Positions 27,301 to 35,186 of a stretch of 64,000 bases of DNA are shown here, in pieces; position 1 is the first letter of the stretch, and every line of letters starts with the position of its first letter. The DNA lies in contig DATEHZ010000076.1 in NCBI GenBank assembly GCA_035279385.1, positions 34,603-98,602 of the forward strand. Reading direction: 5' to 3'. The notes under the pieces were generated by a model. That model was given only the letters and a program-made list of their open reading frames with translations. It was not told where the DNA came from and ran no database searches. The translations under genes were made by a program, and so were the position numbers. The DNA is from DATGJX01 sp035279385. Its GTDB lineage: Bacteria > Vulcanimicrobiota > Vulcanimicrobiia > Vulcanimicrobiales > Vulcanimicrobiaceae.

Positions 27301-27355
27301 GACGCTCAAACACAAAGCGGACAACGCCATGCGTGCGTTAGTGGGTCTGCACTAG
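24347..27355 (+). CDS. Secreted BNR/VPS10-type beta-propeller protein, copy 1
   Basis: 1002 residues from the ATG at 24347, with signal peptide RRSLALVLAIAFQLPTIFSA ending AHAA. The N-terminal two thirds are repeated sialidase-like (BNR/Asp-box) units, such as SVDGGKTWSH, STDGGKTWSK, STDAGKTWTH and SDDGGATWTH, building two propellers as in the VPS10/sortilin fold. The C-terminal part (about 720-1000) is a beta-sandwich and helical region with HRWIWDLHYAGTGR. Such proteins are common in Acidobacteria, Bacteroidota and related phyla and are often mislabelled glycosyl hydrolases; no catalytic residues can be assigned. A paralogue lies at 53031. The ends of this gene and the peptide-binding lipoprotein gene overlap by four bases, convergent. 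Confidence 0.85.
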   Translation: MRRSLALVLAIAFQLPTIFSAAPAHAAVNANIFGALQWRNIGPLRAGRAITVDGVPSDPDTFYFGAVGGGVWVTHNAGRTWRPIFDSQPVASIGAVAVAPSDPNVIYVGSGEADMRSDIQHGDGMYKSVDGGKTWSHIGLEDTRQIGRVVVDPKDPNVVYVAALGHQYAPNAERGVFKSTDGGKTWSKVLYKDENTGAIDLAMDPADSSVLFASLWQTRRPPWNVYPPSNGPGSGLYESTDAGKTWTHITGHGFPGGVLGHIGIAIAANHHRIYTIVDTNEEKTGGVYRSDDGGATWTHTDGEGRIWKRGWYFGQITADPKNADEVYVMNTSTYRSTDAGKSFTAIKGAPGGDDYHAMWINPNDPNRIVLGGDQGVVVSVDGAKTWSSWYNQSTAQLYHVVTDNRFPYWVYGAQQDSGAVAVPSRSIHTNISAYDWRPIDAGGESGTIAADPEHPAHVYGSAPGTYENVDTNWEMTIDPTLKYPDTVWRNTWTLPIVASPQNPRVLYMSHQRIFRSADAGRTWHLMSPDLTRPANTVPRNLDPATVADSTGLPRRGVVYWIAPSPARAHELWAGTDDGLIWITRDEGAHWQNVTPPGLTPWSKVGIIDASHFDAQTAYAAIDRHRLDDNRPYIYKTHDGGKTWASIVSGIPANESVNVVREDPKRRGLLYAGTERHVYVSFDDGAQWQPLQLNLPAASMRDIVFNGDDVILATHGRGIWILDNASPLRQISTQVAQSSAHLFKPAAAYRTRPGSDEGTPLPPEEPALPNPPNGAMIDYYVGSANTPLVIQITDASGRTVRQWSSSDKPVTVNPKSLDIPMYWVHPQLPPSAQPGAHRWIWDLHYAGTGRDRLARGGGPLAPPGAYTVHLRVNGKAFAQTLVLRRDPTYPASDADLRAQFQLAERIDAESVSVKAALAHAQSLLKTHPKLRAIVGQAPPTTPDDSVGKPAQDFGSLRYIGDALQALDAAVESADVRPTPDQYAAFATLKHKADNAMRALVGLH

Positions 27356-28914
27356 CGCACGCTCCAGGTTTCGGGCGCAACGGGATAGCGAAGCATGTTG
27401 CGCTCGAAGCCGTGGACGCGCGTACTCACGCCGTCCTCATAGGTTTCGTAGTAGAGTGGAATAACCGGCACGTCGTCGTGAATCAGCTGCTGCATCTGCT
27501 GAAAATCGCGGGCGCGCTGCGCGGCACTGCCGGTGCGTTCTTGATCGCGGAACAAGGCCTCGAAGCGCGGATCGCAGTAGCGCGATATATTGCTGCCGTC
27601 AACCGTGGCCTGAGCGCACGTAAAGACGACGGACTGTTCGGGATCGGCGCCGCCCAGCCAGCCGTCGATCGCAATCGTAAAGCGAGCGTTTCTGATGGGA
27701 CCCTCCGGCGCGTTGTAGAGCGCCGTCGGAAACTCTTTGATCGTGACGCCGATGCCCGCGTTCGCCAGCTGCTGCTGCACGATCGTCGCGATGCGCGTGA
27801 AAAGCGGCTCCTCGCTCTGCACCACCAGCAGAGCGTCGATGCGGTGGTTTCCGAGCAGCGCGCGCGCTTTCGCGGGGTCGTATGGATACGGGCGCATTCG
27901 CGCGTCGTGCCACGCAAGCACCGGCGGCAAGAACGCCGCAGCTTGCGGGTAGAGGTGATCGTACGCTCCGGCCACCGTATGCATGTCGATCGCGTACGCG
28001 ATCGCGCGGCGCACGCGCGCGTCGCTCGTCGGCTCGCGGCTCGTCAGCAGCGAGAGCCAGACCGTCGCGTTCTCCGGCGTGCGCAGAATCGAGAGATTGG
28101 CGCTGGCGCGCGCCTGAGCGATCATCTCGGGATACAGCGGCCCGATGTCGACGTCGTGAGCGCGCAGCGCGTCGAACGCGGCGTCCGTATTGGGAATGAT
28201 GCGTAAGACGATCCGCGCCAGCTTCGGCACGGGACGAAAGTACGGATTGCGTTCCAAGACGATGCGGTCGCCGCGCTGCCACTGCGCCACGCGGAATGGA
28301 CCGCTTCCGAATGGGCGCTGCTCCCACGGAGCGCGCTGCAGCCGCGTGTCTTTGAACGCATGCGCCGGCAGAATTCCGAACGCAAAATCCGACTGCGCGA
28401 AAAGCCGTGTGACGGCGGCGTTCCACGGGCTCTTGAGGCGAATCACGACGGTGTACGGATCCGGAGCAGCCAGCGATGCGATTCTCTGGTAGGCGTCGAC
28501 GGATAGCACGTTGTTGCGCCGATCCACGATCGCACGGTACGTGAACGCAACGTCCGCCGACGTCAGCGCCCGCCCGTCCGCAAACCGTACGCCGTGCCGC
28601 AAATGATACGTGATGACTCTGCCGTCGCGCGAAACGCCGCCGTTCTCACGCGACGGAATGCGCGTGACCAGGATCGGCACCAGCCGGTTCGAGGCGTCGA
28701 TGCCGACCAGAGTTTGGCAGACCAGCAGATCGTAGCCAATCGTCGTCTGATCGTGGGCCAGCAGCGGGTTGAGCGAAGGCGGATCCACCGGATCGGCGAT
28801 GCGCAGGACGTCGCCTGCGCCGGCAAGGCGCGAGTGCATGCCGCCGCAGCCGGACAGCAAAACAGCGCAGAGCAGAAAAACGCAGAACCGCCGCATGAAG
28901 CGACGGTTCCGCAT
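27352..28914 (-). CDS. Peptide-type ABC transporter substrate-binding lipoprotein (family 5)
   Basis: 520 residues. A lipoprotein signal with VFLLCAVLLSGCGG places the acylated Cys near residue 23. A second ATG at 28896 gives a shorter signal and is equally possible. The mature part shows DPPSLNPLLAHDQTTIGYDLLVCQTL and ITYHLRHGVRFADGRALTSADVAFTYRAI, the SBP family 5 (DppA/OppA/NikA) signature, and ends with the usual Y-E-T-Y-x-x-G-V region. Probably binds peptides or oligosaccharides in the periplasm. No permease or ATPase gene is beside it, so the partner components lie elsewhere. Confidence 0.9.
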   Translation of the reverse strand: MRNRRFMRRFCVFLLCAVLLSGCGGMHSRLAGAGDVLRIADPVDPPSLNPLLAHDQTTIGYDLLVCQTLVGIDASNRLVPILVTRIPSRENGGVSRDGRVITYHLRHGVRFADGRALTSADVAFTYRAIVDRRNNVLSVDAYQRIASLAAPDPYTVVIRLKSPWNAAVTRLFAQSDFAFGILPAHAFKDTRLQRAPWEQRPFGSGPFRVAQWQRGDRIVLERNPYFRPVPKLARIVLRIIPNTDAAFDALRAHDVDIGPLYPEMIAQARASANLSILRTPENATVWLSLLTSREPTSDARVRRAIAYAIDMHTVAGAYDHLYPQAAAFLPPVLAWHDARMRPYPYDPAKARALLGNHRIDALLVVQSEEPLFTRIATIVQQQLANAGIGVTIKEFPTALYNAPEGPIRNARFTIAIDGWLGGADPEQSVVFTCAQATVDGSNISRYCDPRFEALFRDQERTGSAAQRARDFQQMQQLIHDDVPVIPLYYETYEDGVSTRVHGFERNMLRYPVAPETWSVR

Positions 28915-28939
28915 CTGTGCGGGCGACCCCGCTACCGAA

Positions 28940-30460
28940 TCAGCGTCCGGAGAGTGTACGGTCGTACCAGCGGTCCAAGTCGGCTTTGAACTCGGCCCGA
29001 GCCGACGGATTCAGGTAGACCATGTGTCCCGACGGATACGCGCCCCACGTGATGTTATGCGTGAGCTCCGGCGCGATGTCGAGGTGCTGTACCGTGTACC
29101 ACGTCGCAAAATACGGCGTCGCGAAGTCGTAGTACCCGTTGCCGAAGAACACGTGCAGGTTCGGATTCTCCGACATCGCCGCGGCGAGATCCGGCACCAC
29201 GTTTGCCGGCGGATCCTGGCCGTTGTGATGCATGTCCCAGCGCGCGCCGAGCAGCGGCCCGTACGAGGTCGGGCGGTACATCATATTCGTGTTGTAGTGC
29301 AGATCCTCGCGTACGTACCGGTTCCACTCCGAAACGACGGCGCTGTTCATGCCGACGTCCGAGGGATCCCAATCCGGGAAATCCGCCATGCGGTCGACGC
29401 CGTACGTCGCATAGCGCGAATCGTACCGTCCGAGCACGATGTCCCGATCGCGCAGCAGCTGTTTATCGAACGCGTAGTACGGAATGCGCAGATTCGAGTT
29501 GCGGATGTACGCCTCGGAAAGCCCGAGGTACTGATGCAGCTTGCGCACCACGTTCTCGCGCTCGCCGCCGCTCAGGCGATCGCCCTGCTCGAGCGCGTGC
29601 AGGTATTCGGTTCCAGTGAACTGCTGCACGCGATCCAGAAACGCGGTTAAACTGGCCGGCCTGGGGTTGGCTTTGTGGTGATACCACGCCGTCGCGGCTT
29701 CGGTCGGCAGATAGAGCACGTACGCCCAATCGCCGCCGCCGATGGGATTGAAGCCGCCCAGACCGGTCAACCCGAAGTTAAGAATCGACGAAAGAAACAC
29801 CACGCCGTTGATCTGCACGTTCGCGTCTTGCAGCATGTTCACGAGCACGGCGTCGCGCGTCGTGCCGTAACTTTCGCCGAACAAAAACTTCGGCGAATTC
29901 CAGCGGCCCGTTTGCGAGACATAGCGCTGGATGAACTGCGTGAACGCGCGTCCGTCCTGATCGATGCCCATGAACTCTTCGGGTTTGCCGTAGCCGATGA
30001 CGCGGCTGTAGCCGGTGTTCGGCGCATCGACGAAGACCTCGTCGGTTTTATCGAGCAGACTCTCCGGGTTGTCCAGCAGCTCGTACGGCGCCGGCGGCGT
30101 CGACGCGGCGTTCGAGACTTTCACGCGCACGGGGCCGAACGAGGCCATGCGCAGCCATACCGTCGAGCTTCCGGGTCCGCCATTGTAGAAGAACGTCACC
30201 GGACGCGTATTCCGATTCGCGCCGTCCTTCGTGTACGCCACGTAGAACATGCGGGCGGTGATTTGATCTTTGTCGTTGCGCAGCGTGATCGTTCCGGCGC
30301 GCGCGGTGTACGCAATCGCTTGACCGTTGACGTGGTTGACGTGATGCGTGATTGCGTCGGGCGTTGCCGGGGGAATCTCCGGCCTGGGCGACGGTTTCGG
30401 CGCCGGCGCGGCCGCGATGAGCGCGACCGTGAGAAGACTAGCGACCCAGCGCATTGTCAT
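28940..30460 (-). CDS. Exported serine carboxypeptidase-like S10 peptidase, copy A
   Basis: 506 residues with a signal peptide (VASLLTVALIAAAPA), or from the ATG at 30454 with two residues fewer. The motifs are those of peptidase family S10: oxyanion and substrate-binding YNGGPGSST (about 92-100), nucleophile FGESYGTTR with Ser197, the acid near FGNGYYDFATPY, and the final His in YPSGHMVYL. S10 enzymes remove C-terminal residues and usually work at acid pH. It overlaps the stop of the second S10 gene by 23 bases, so the two are co-transcribed and likely arose by tandem duplication. Confidence 0.9.
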   Translation of the reverse strand: MTMRWVASLLTVALIAAAPAPKPSPRPEIPPATPDAITHHVNHVNGQAIAYTARAGTITLRNDKDQITARMFYVAYTKDGANRNTRPVTFFYNGGPGSSTVWLRMASFGPVRVKVSNAASTPPAPYELLDNPESLLDKTDEVFVDAPNTGYSRVIGYGKPEEFMGIDQDGRAFTQFIQRYVSQTGRWNSPKFLFGESYGTTRDAVLVNMLQDANVQINGVVFLSSILNFGLTGLGGFNPIGGGDWAYVLYLPTEAATAWYHHKANPRPASLTAFLDRVQQFTGTEYLHALEQGDRLSGGERENVVRKLHQYLGLSEAYIRNSNLRIPYYAFDKQLLRDRDIVLGRYDSRYATYGVDRMADFPDWDPSDVGMNSAVVSEWNRYVREDLHYNTNMMYRPTSYGPLLGARWDMHHNGQDPPANVVPDLAAAMSENPNLHVFFGNGYYDFATPYFATWYTVQHLDIAPELTHNITWGAYPSGHMVYLNPSARAEFKADLDRWYDRTLSGR

Positions 30461-31985
30461 ACCACCTTCCGAGATCGGACTTGAATTGCGCGAGCGAGGT
30501 GTCGTTCAAGTACACCATATGCCCGGACTCATAGAAACCGAACGTGATGTTGCTCTGCAGCGCGGGAGCGATCTCCAGGTGCTGCAGCGTGTAAACCGTC
30601 GCGAAGAACGGCGTGGCAAAATCGTAGTAGCCGTTTGCCGAAAAGACTTTGAGGCTGGGGTTCTGCGTCATCGCCTCCGCAAGGTCGGGCGCAACGTTCG
30701 TCGGCTCGCGGCGATTGTGCGTGAAGTCCCACGAGCTTCCGTTCGCGTAGATGATCCCGTAGATGTTCGGCCGGTACGCGAAGGGCGGATTGTACTGCAG
30801 GTCGTCGCGCAGATACGAATTGACCGCGGTGGTGTAGGGTGCGTCGATCGACGAATCGGTGGGATCCCACGGCGGACCTTCGTTCGAAGCCGCGTTCAAA
30901 CCGTACGTCGTATACCGTGAGTCGAGCCGCCCGACGAGCAGGTTCTGACCGCGCAGCAGTTCGCGCTGGAAGCGGTCGTAGGGCACGCGCAGCTTGGAAT
31001 TGATGACGTACGAGACCGGCACGCCCAGAAAATATGCGAGCCGCTGCGCGACCGCGTTGCGCTCGGAAGCGCTCAAACGGTTCCCTTTGTAGAGCGCGTC
31101 GAGATATTGGCCGGTCGCAAACGACTCCGCTTGGCTCACGAACGCAGCCAGGTCCGCAGGTTTGTTCCGAACTTTGTTGTGATACCACGCGGTCGCCGCT
31201 TCCGTCGGCAGATAGAGCACGTATGCCCAGTCGCCGGTCGCGTTCGGTTCGCCGTTGCCGTAGTCGAGCCCGAAATTCAGAATCGACGAGAGCAGCACGA
31301 CGCCGTTCAGCGAGACGCCGTGATCGAGCAAGTACTTCGAGAGACCGGCCGAGCGCGTCGTTCCGTAGCTCTCGCCGAAGATGAATTTCGGCGAATTCCA
31401 GCGGTGGAATTTCGTGATGTAGTTCTGGATGAACTGACCGAATGCCGCAATGTCCTGATCGACGCCGAAGAACTCTTTGAGCGTTCCCGGCGGAGTGATC
31501 CGCCCGAAGCCGCTGTCCGGCATGTCGATGAACACCAGATCGCTCTTGTCGAGCAGACTGTACGGATTATCGGCGATGCGATACGGCGGCGGCCCCGAGG
31601 GACGGCCGTTGCCCGCCTGCACGCGAACGGGACCGATGGAACCCATGCGCAGCCACATCGTCGAACTGCCCGGGCCGCCGTTGTAGATGAACGTGACCGG
31701 ACGCGCCGACGGATCGCTCGTGTCGAGCGTGTACGCCGTGTAGAAGACGTGCGCCGCGGGCTGTTCTTTCTCGTTCGTGAGCGTGATGGTTCCCGCACGA
31801 GCGGTGTACGCGTACGGCGTGCCGCCGATCGTGTCGGTGTGATGCGTCACCGCATCCGGAAATTCACCGGCAGCGGCCGGCGCGGGTGTAGGCGATGCGG
31901 ACGGCGAGGCCGCGGGTGCGGGAGCCGCACCGAGCAGTAATACGCCGGCAATCGTCATCGCCAGAACGTTTCTCGCGAAGTACAT
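30438..31985 (-). CDS. Exported serine carboxypeptidase-like S10 peptidase, copy B
   Basis: 515 residues from the ATG at 31985; a longer open frame runs into the neighbouring gene and is rejected. Signal peptide (LAMTIAGVLLLGAAPA), then a short Pro/Ala/Ser linker, YNGGPGSST, nucleophile FGESYGTTR with Ser206, the acid in SANGYYDFATPF and the His in FYESGHMVYL. All triad positions are present, as in copy A, and the two proteins align along their length. The pair is upstream of the peptide-binding lipoprotein gene on the same strand, which suggests linked breakdown of peptides and uptake. Confidence 0.9.
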   Translation of the reverse strand: MYFARNVLAMTIAGVLLLGAAPAPAASPSASPTPAPAAAGEFPDAVTHHTDTIGGTPYAYTARAGTITLTNEKEQPAAHVFYTAYTLDTSDPSARPVTFIYNGGPGSSTMWLRMGSIGPVRVQAGNGRPSGPPPYRIADNPYSLLDKSDLVFIDMPDSGFGRITPPGTLKEFFGVDQDIAAFGQFIQNYITKFHRWNSPKFIFGESYGTTRSAGLSKYLLDHGVSLNGVVLLSSILNFGLDYGNGEPNATGDWAYVLYLPTEAATAWYHNKVRNKPADLAAFVSQAESFATGQYLDALYKGNRLSASERNAVAQRLAYFLGVPVSYVINSKLRVPYDRFQRELLRGQNLLVGRLDSRYTTYGLNAASNEGPPWDPTDSSIDAPYTTAVNSYLRDDLQYNPPFAYRPNIYGIIYANGSSWDFTHNRREPTNVAPDLAEAMTQNPSLKVFSANGYYDFATPFFATVYTLQHLEIAPALQSNITFGFYESGHMVYLNDTSLAQFKSDLGRWYDNALGR

Positions 31986-31996
31986 GCGAGAATATA

Positions 31997-32296
31997 CTAC
32001 AAGGCTTTGCCGCTCTCCGTGGTGCCTGAGATTAGGCACGCGTCCGCGCCGATCGGCGCGCCTTCAGGCGTGTTCAGCGACTCTTCCGCGCTGATTTCGT
32101 TGGGAACGTTCAATTCGTTCGTGTGCCCGCTCGGACAGAGTACGTGCACGACCATCTCCGCGGGCGGATCGTCCGGCGAAAAGCGCACGGGATCGCCGTC
32201 GGCCCTGACGATGAACGAACGCGCGCCGGGCTCGGCGAGCGCCTCGCCGCATTCCTCGCAGCGCAGCTGCGTCAAATGAACCAGACTCAGAAACAT
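31997..32296 (-). CDS. Small cysteine-containing protein, putative zinc-ribbon-like, unknown function
   Basis: 99 residues from the ATG at 32296, which overlaps the PadR stop by one base. It has C-x2-C in LRCEECGEALAE and a second C-P-S-G-H in HVLCPSGHTNELN, a spacing that could hold one metal ion. The C-terminal tail is acidic and ends GTTESGKAL. It has no signal or membrane helix. It is the last gene of the acyl-CoA synthetase-PadR unit. A metal-binding role is a guess from the cysteines. Confidence 0.6.
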   Translation of the reverse strand: MFLSLVHLTQLRCEECGEALAEPGARSFIVRADGDPVRFSPDDPPAEMVVHVLCPSGHTNELNVPNEISAEESLNTPEGAPIGADACLISGTTESGKAL

Positions 32297-32694
32297 CAGC
32301 GGTAGAGCTCGCGCTTGAGATCGTCGACGGCTTCGCTGATTGCCTCGAGATACGGCAGCATCGAGCCTTTGATGCGTTCGAGACGCGCTTCCCCTTCGGG
32401 CGTAATGTGATAGATGCGCCGGGAGCGCTTCGTCGGGTGATCCCACGTGGCGGTCAAAAAGCCGCGCTCTTCCAACCGGCGCAGCAGCGGGTAGATCTTG
32501 TTCGTGTTGACGGCGATGAGGCCGCCGCAGATATCGTCGATGCGCTGCATCAGTCCGTAGCCGTGATCGGGCTGCCGCTTGAGCAAATGCAAGATGAGCA
32601 CGGGAAACACCGTCTTGCTTTTGATCGGGCCGCGCAGGACCTCGTCGACGCGGTGCGCGTGCGGGTCGTGTGCGTGCGGGTCGTGTGCCGTCAT
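32296..32694 (-). CDS. PadR-family transcriptional regulator with His-rich N-terminus
   Basis: 132 residues from the ATG at 32694, which overlaps the stop of the acyl-CoA synthetase gene (ATGA). A winged-helix domain with ILHLLKRQPDHGYGLMQRI, VNTNKIYPLLRRLEERGFL and R-R-I-Y-H-I-T-P-E-G-E is the PadR core, followed by a helical dimerisation tail. Residues 2-14 form a repeat, AHDPHAHDPHAH, which is unusual for the family and may bind a metal. PadR proteins usually repress neighbouring genes in response to a ligand; control of the adjacent fatty-acid activation gene is plausible but not shown. Confidence 0.88.
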   Translation of the reverse strand: MTAHDPHAHDPHAHRVDEVLRGPIKSKTVFPVLILHLLKRQPDHGYGLMQRIDDICGGLIAVNTNKIYPLLRRLEERGFLTATWDHPTKRSRRIYHITPEGEARLERIKGSMLPYLEAISEAVDDLKRELYR

Positions 32695-34487
32695 GCGGTT
32701 GATGCCGCCGGATGCTCGGCGTACAGGCGCGCGATCTCCGCCGCGTAGCGAGCCTCGACGACGCGGCGCTTGACTTTGAGCGTCGGGGAGAGCTCGCCGC
32801 CTTCGACCGTCAGTTCGCGCGGCAGCACGACGATTTTGCGCACTTGTTCGAACTTCGCGAGATCGTTCGTGTTGCGCCGGACTTCGGCGGTCAAGAAATT
32901 TATCACGTCGGGACGCAGCGCGAGATCGTCGGCCGCGCCGGGCGGCAGACCCAGCTGCGCGCGCACCAAATCCCAATTCGGAGAGACGAGCGCAGCGGGA
33001 TGCGCGCGTCCGTCGCCGACGAGCATCACCTGATTGATGTACACCGAACGTTTGATCGCGGCTTCAACCCGAGAGGGCGCGACGAATTTACCGCCCGAGG
33101 TTTTGAAGAGTTCCTTCTTGCGATCCGTGATGTGCAGATATCCGTGTTCGTCGATGACGCCGATGTCGCCGGTGTGATACCAGCCGTCGGTGAGAACCTC
33201 CGCGGTCGCCGTCGGATTCTTGTAATATCCCAGCATCACGCCCGGCCCGCGAACGAGGATTTCGCCGTCGTCCGCAAGTTTGACCTCAACGCCCGGAATC
33301 GGTTTGCCGACCGTGCCGTAATGATTTTCGTCCCACGTGTTCACGGTGACGACGGGCGAACATTCCGTCGGACCGTAACCCTCGAGAATCGGAATGCCGG
33401 CACCGAGCATCGTCATCGCCGTGTCGAAGTGGAGCGGCGCCGAACCGCTCGACAAGAACCTGAGACGATCCAGGCCCAGCGCCGGAGGTATTTTGCGGAG
33501 AACGAGCGCGTGCGCGAGACGATATTCGAGCGTAAGCCGCACGCCCCGGGTGCGCCCGAGCGTCTTGGCGGTCATGTAACGCCGCCCCGTCTCGAGCGCC
33601 CACGGAACGAGTTTGGCCTGCAAGCCCCCGTGGACTTTGGCTTTTGCCGTAATACCGGCAAGCATGCGTTCGAAAATGCGCGGAACCGCCGTCATGAACA
33701 GGGGGCGCACGTCGCGCAGATCTTCGAGCAGATGGTCGACGCTGTGGGAGATGTGATGGTGCAGCCTCATGACCATGTATCCGTACAGGAAACAGTGCTC
33801 GTAGATGTGCGAGAACGGCAGCACGGAGAGCACGTCGCTTCCGACCGGCAAAACATCGAGCGCGCGGCTGAACGTCGACTGCGCGTTGAAGCCGATGTTG
33901 TAGTGCGAGAGCATGACGCCCTTGGGTTCGCCCGTCGTGCCCGACGTATAGATGAGGACCGCCATGTCGTCGGGTTTGATGCTCGCCTCAAACACTTCGG
34001 GCCACCCGCTATGCTGCGAGCGCACCTGCGCGCCGTGCGCTTCAAATGCGTGCAGCGAATCGTCGCCGGTACTCTCGAAGACGACCAGACGCGGCAGCTC
34101 CGCCGGTAGTTGACGTAAGCGTTCCGCTGCGGGCAGCGTATCGGTAAAAATCAGTTTCGCTTCGGAATTTTGCAGAATATACGTTACTTGATCCGGAGCT
34201 TGCGTCGGAAAGATCGGAACGAGCACGCAGCCCGCGAAGAGCGTCGCAAAATCTGCAACGATCCAATTCACGCAATCCGCCGCGATGAGTGCGACGCGAT
34301 CGCCTTGCCCGAGCCCCGCATCGCGAATCGCGCTTGCCACACACGTAACGCGATCGAGCAGCTCGTCGGCGGACGTCGATTTCCATTTCCCGTCGACGCG
34401 TTCGACGAGCGCCGCGTCGCGCGGCTGCGAAAGAGAACGCCGGATAAGAGCCGGGAGCGTCTCCTTCGGCGGAAGCTGATATTCCAT
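32691..34487 (-). CDS. Long-chain acyl-CoA synthetase (AMP-forming)
   Basis: 598 residues of the ANL superfamily. The P-loop is VLIYTSGTTGEPKGVMLSH (about residues 180-198), then GYGPTECSPVV and DGWYHTGDIGVIDEHGYLHITDRKKELFKTSGG, with the adenylation Asp and the hinge. The order and the F-K-T-S-G-G region resemble the long-chain (FAA1/FadD15-type) group more than short-chain synthetases. It activates fatty acids for beta-oxidation or lipid synthesis in the cytosol or at the membrane. It forms a translationally coupled unit with the PadR gene. Substrate chain length is inferred. Confidence 0.92.
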   Translation of the reverse strand: MEYQLPPKETLPALIRRSLSQPRDAALVERVDGKWKSTSADELLDRVTCVASAIRDAGLGQGDRVALIAADCVNWIVADFATLFAGCVLVPIFPTQAPDQVTYILQNSEAKLIFTDTLPAAERLRQLPAELPRLVVFESTGDDSLHAFEAHGAQVRSQHSGWPEVFEASIKPDDMAVLIYTSGTTGEPKGVMLSHYNIGFNAQSTFSRALDVLPVGSDVLSVLPFSHIYEHCFLYGYMVMRLHHHISHSVDHLLEDLRDVRPLFMTAVPRIFERMLAGITAKAKVHGGLQAKLVPWALETGRRYMTAKTLGRTRGVRLTLEYRLAHALVLRKIPPALGLDRLRFLSSGSAPLHFDTAMTMLGAGIPILEGYGPTECSPVVTVNTWDENHYGTVGKPIPGVEVKLADDGEILVRGPGVMLGYYKNPTATAEVLTDGWYHTGDIGVIDEHGYLHITDRKKELFKTSGGKFVAPSRVEAAIKRSVYINQVMLVGDGRAHPAALVSPNWDLVRAQLGLPPGAADDLALRPDVINFLTAEVRRNTNDLAKFEQVRKIVVLPRELTVEGGELSPTLKVKRRVVEARYAAEIARLYAEHPAASTA

Positions 34488-34516
34488 GCGTCATACGGAC
34501 GTTCGCCCGCGCGCCG

Positions 34517-35113
34517 CTAGCTGCCTACCGTTACGTATGCGCTTATCGCGTCGATGCGGCGCTGCGTCATGCCGGCCACGTCGGCTAGTTCGTCCAGCGA
34601 TGCGAACGGGCCGTTGACGCGGCGGTATTCGACGATGCGCGATGCGAGCGTCGGGCCGATGCCCGGAACGGCGGCAAGTGCGCTCGCATCGGCTTGGTTC
34701 AGATCGAGCGCGGCTGCAGCCGGGAGAGCGCTGCGCGCGGTTTTTCGCGAGGTTTTGTGCACGGGCGTTGCGGCCTCGCCGAATCGCAGCACGTGAATCT
34801 CTTCACCGTCGCTCACGCGCTGCGCGAGATTCACGGCTGCGGGATCGGCATCGGCACGCAATCCGCCCGCGCGCCGAATTGCGTCGTCGACGCGTGCACC
34901 CGCCGGAACGCGATATAACCCGGCATGCGCGACCGCACCGACGACATAGACGACCGGCTCGGCGGTACCGAGCACCGAGGAATGTCCTTTATGTAAATGC
35001 TGAGAAGCCGCGGACCCCGCCGGCACGGTGGATGCGATCGCCGGCGGTGACGGCCGGCGCGATGCGAGCAGCGCCGCAACGGCGATAAGTGCGAGAACAA
35101 GCAGACGCTTCAT
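34517..35113 (-). CDS. comEA: Competence protein ComEA-like DNA receptor
   Basis: 198 residues. An N-terminal membrane anchor (LLVLALIAVAALLASR) is followed by a SLBB-type domain with VVYVVGAVAHAGLYRVPAGARVDDAI and a C-terminal helix-hairpin-helix DNA-binding domain LNQADASALAAVPGIGPTLASRIVEYR plus a second hairpin. This is the ComEA architecture, a surface protein that binds incoming duplex DNA and works with ComEC, encoded about 5 kb away at 39668. Together these two support natural transformation in this organism. It is divergent from leuS. Confidence 0.92.
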   Translation of the reverse strand: MKRLLVLALIAVAALLASRRPSPPAIASTVPAGSAASQHLHKGHSSVLGTAEPVVYVVGAVAHAGLYRVPAGARVDDAIRRAGGLRADADPAAVNLAQRVSDGEEIHVLRFGEAATPVHKTSRKTARSALPAAAALDLNQADASALAAVPGIGPTLASRIVEYRRVNGPFASLDELADVAGMTQRRIDAISAYVTVGS

Positions 35114-35186
35114 GCCGCGCTTTCACGCCGTCGCGCCCGCCCGGAAAGGGGTGCGGCACCGCCCTTCCCTATAAAGAGAACCTCTT

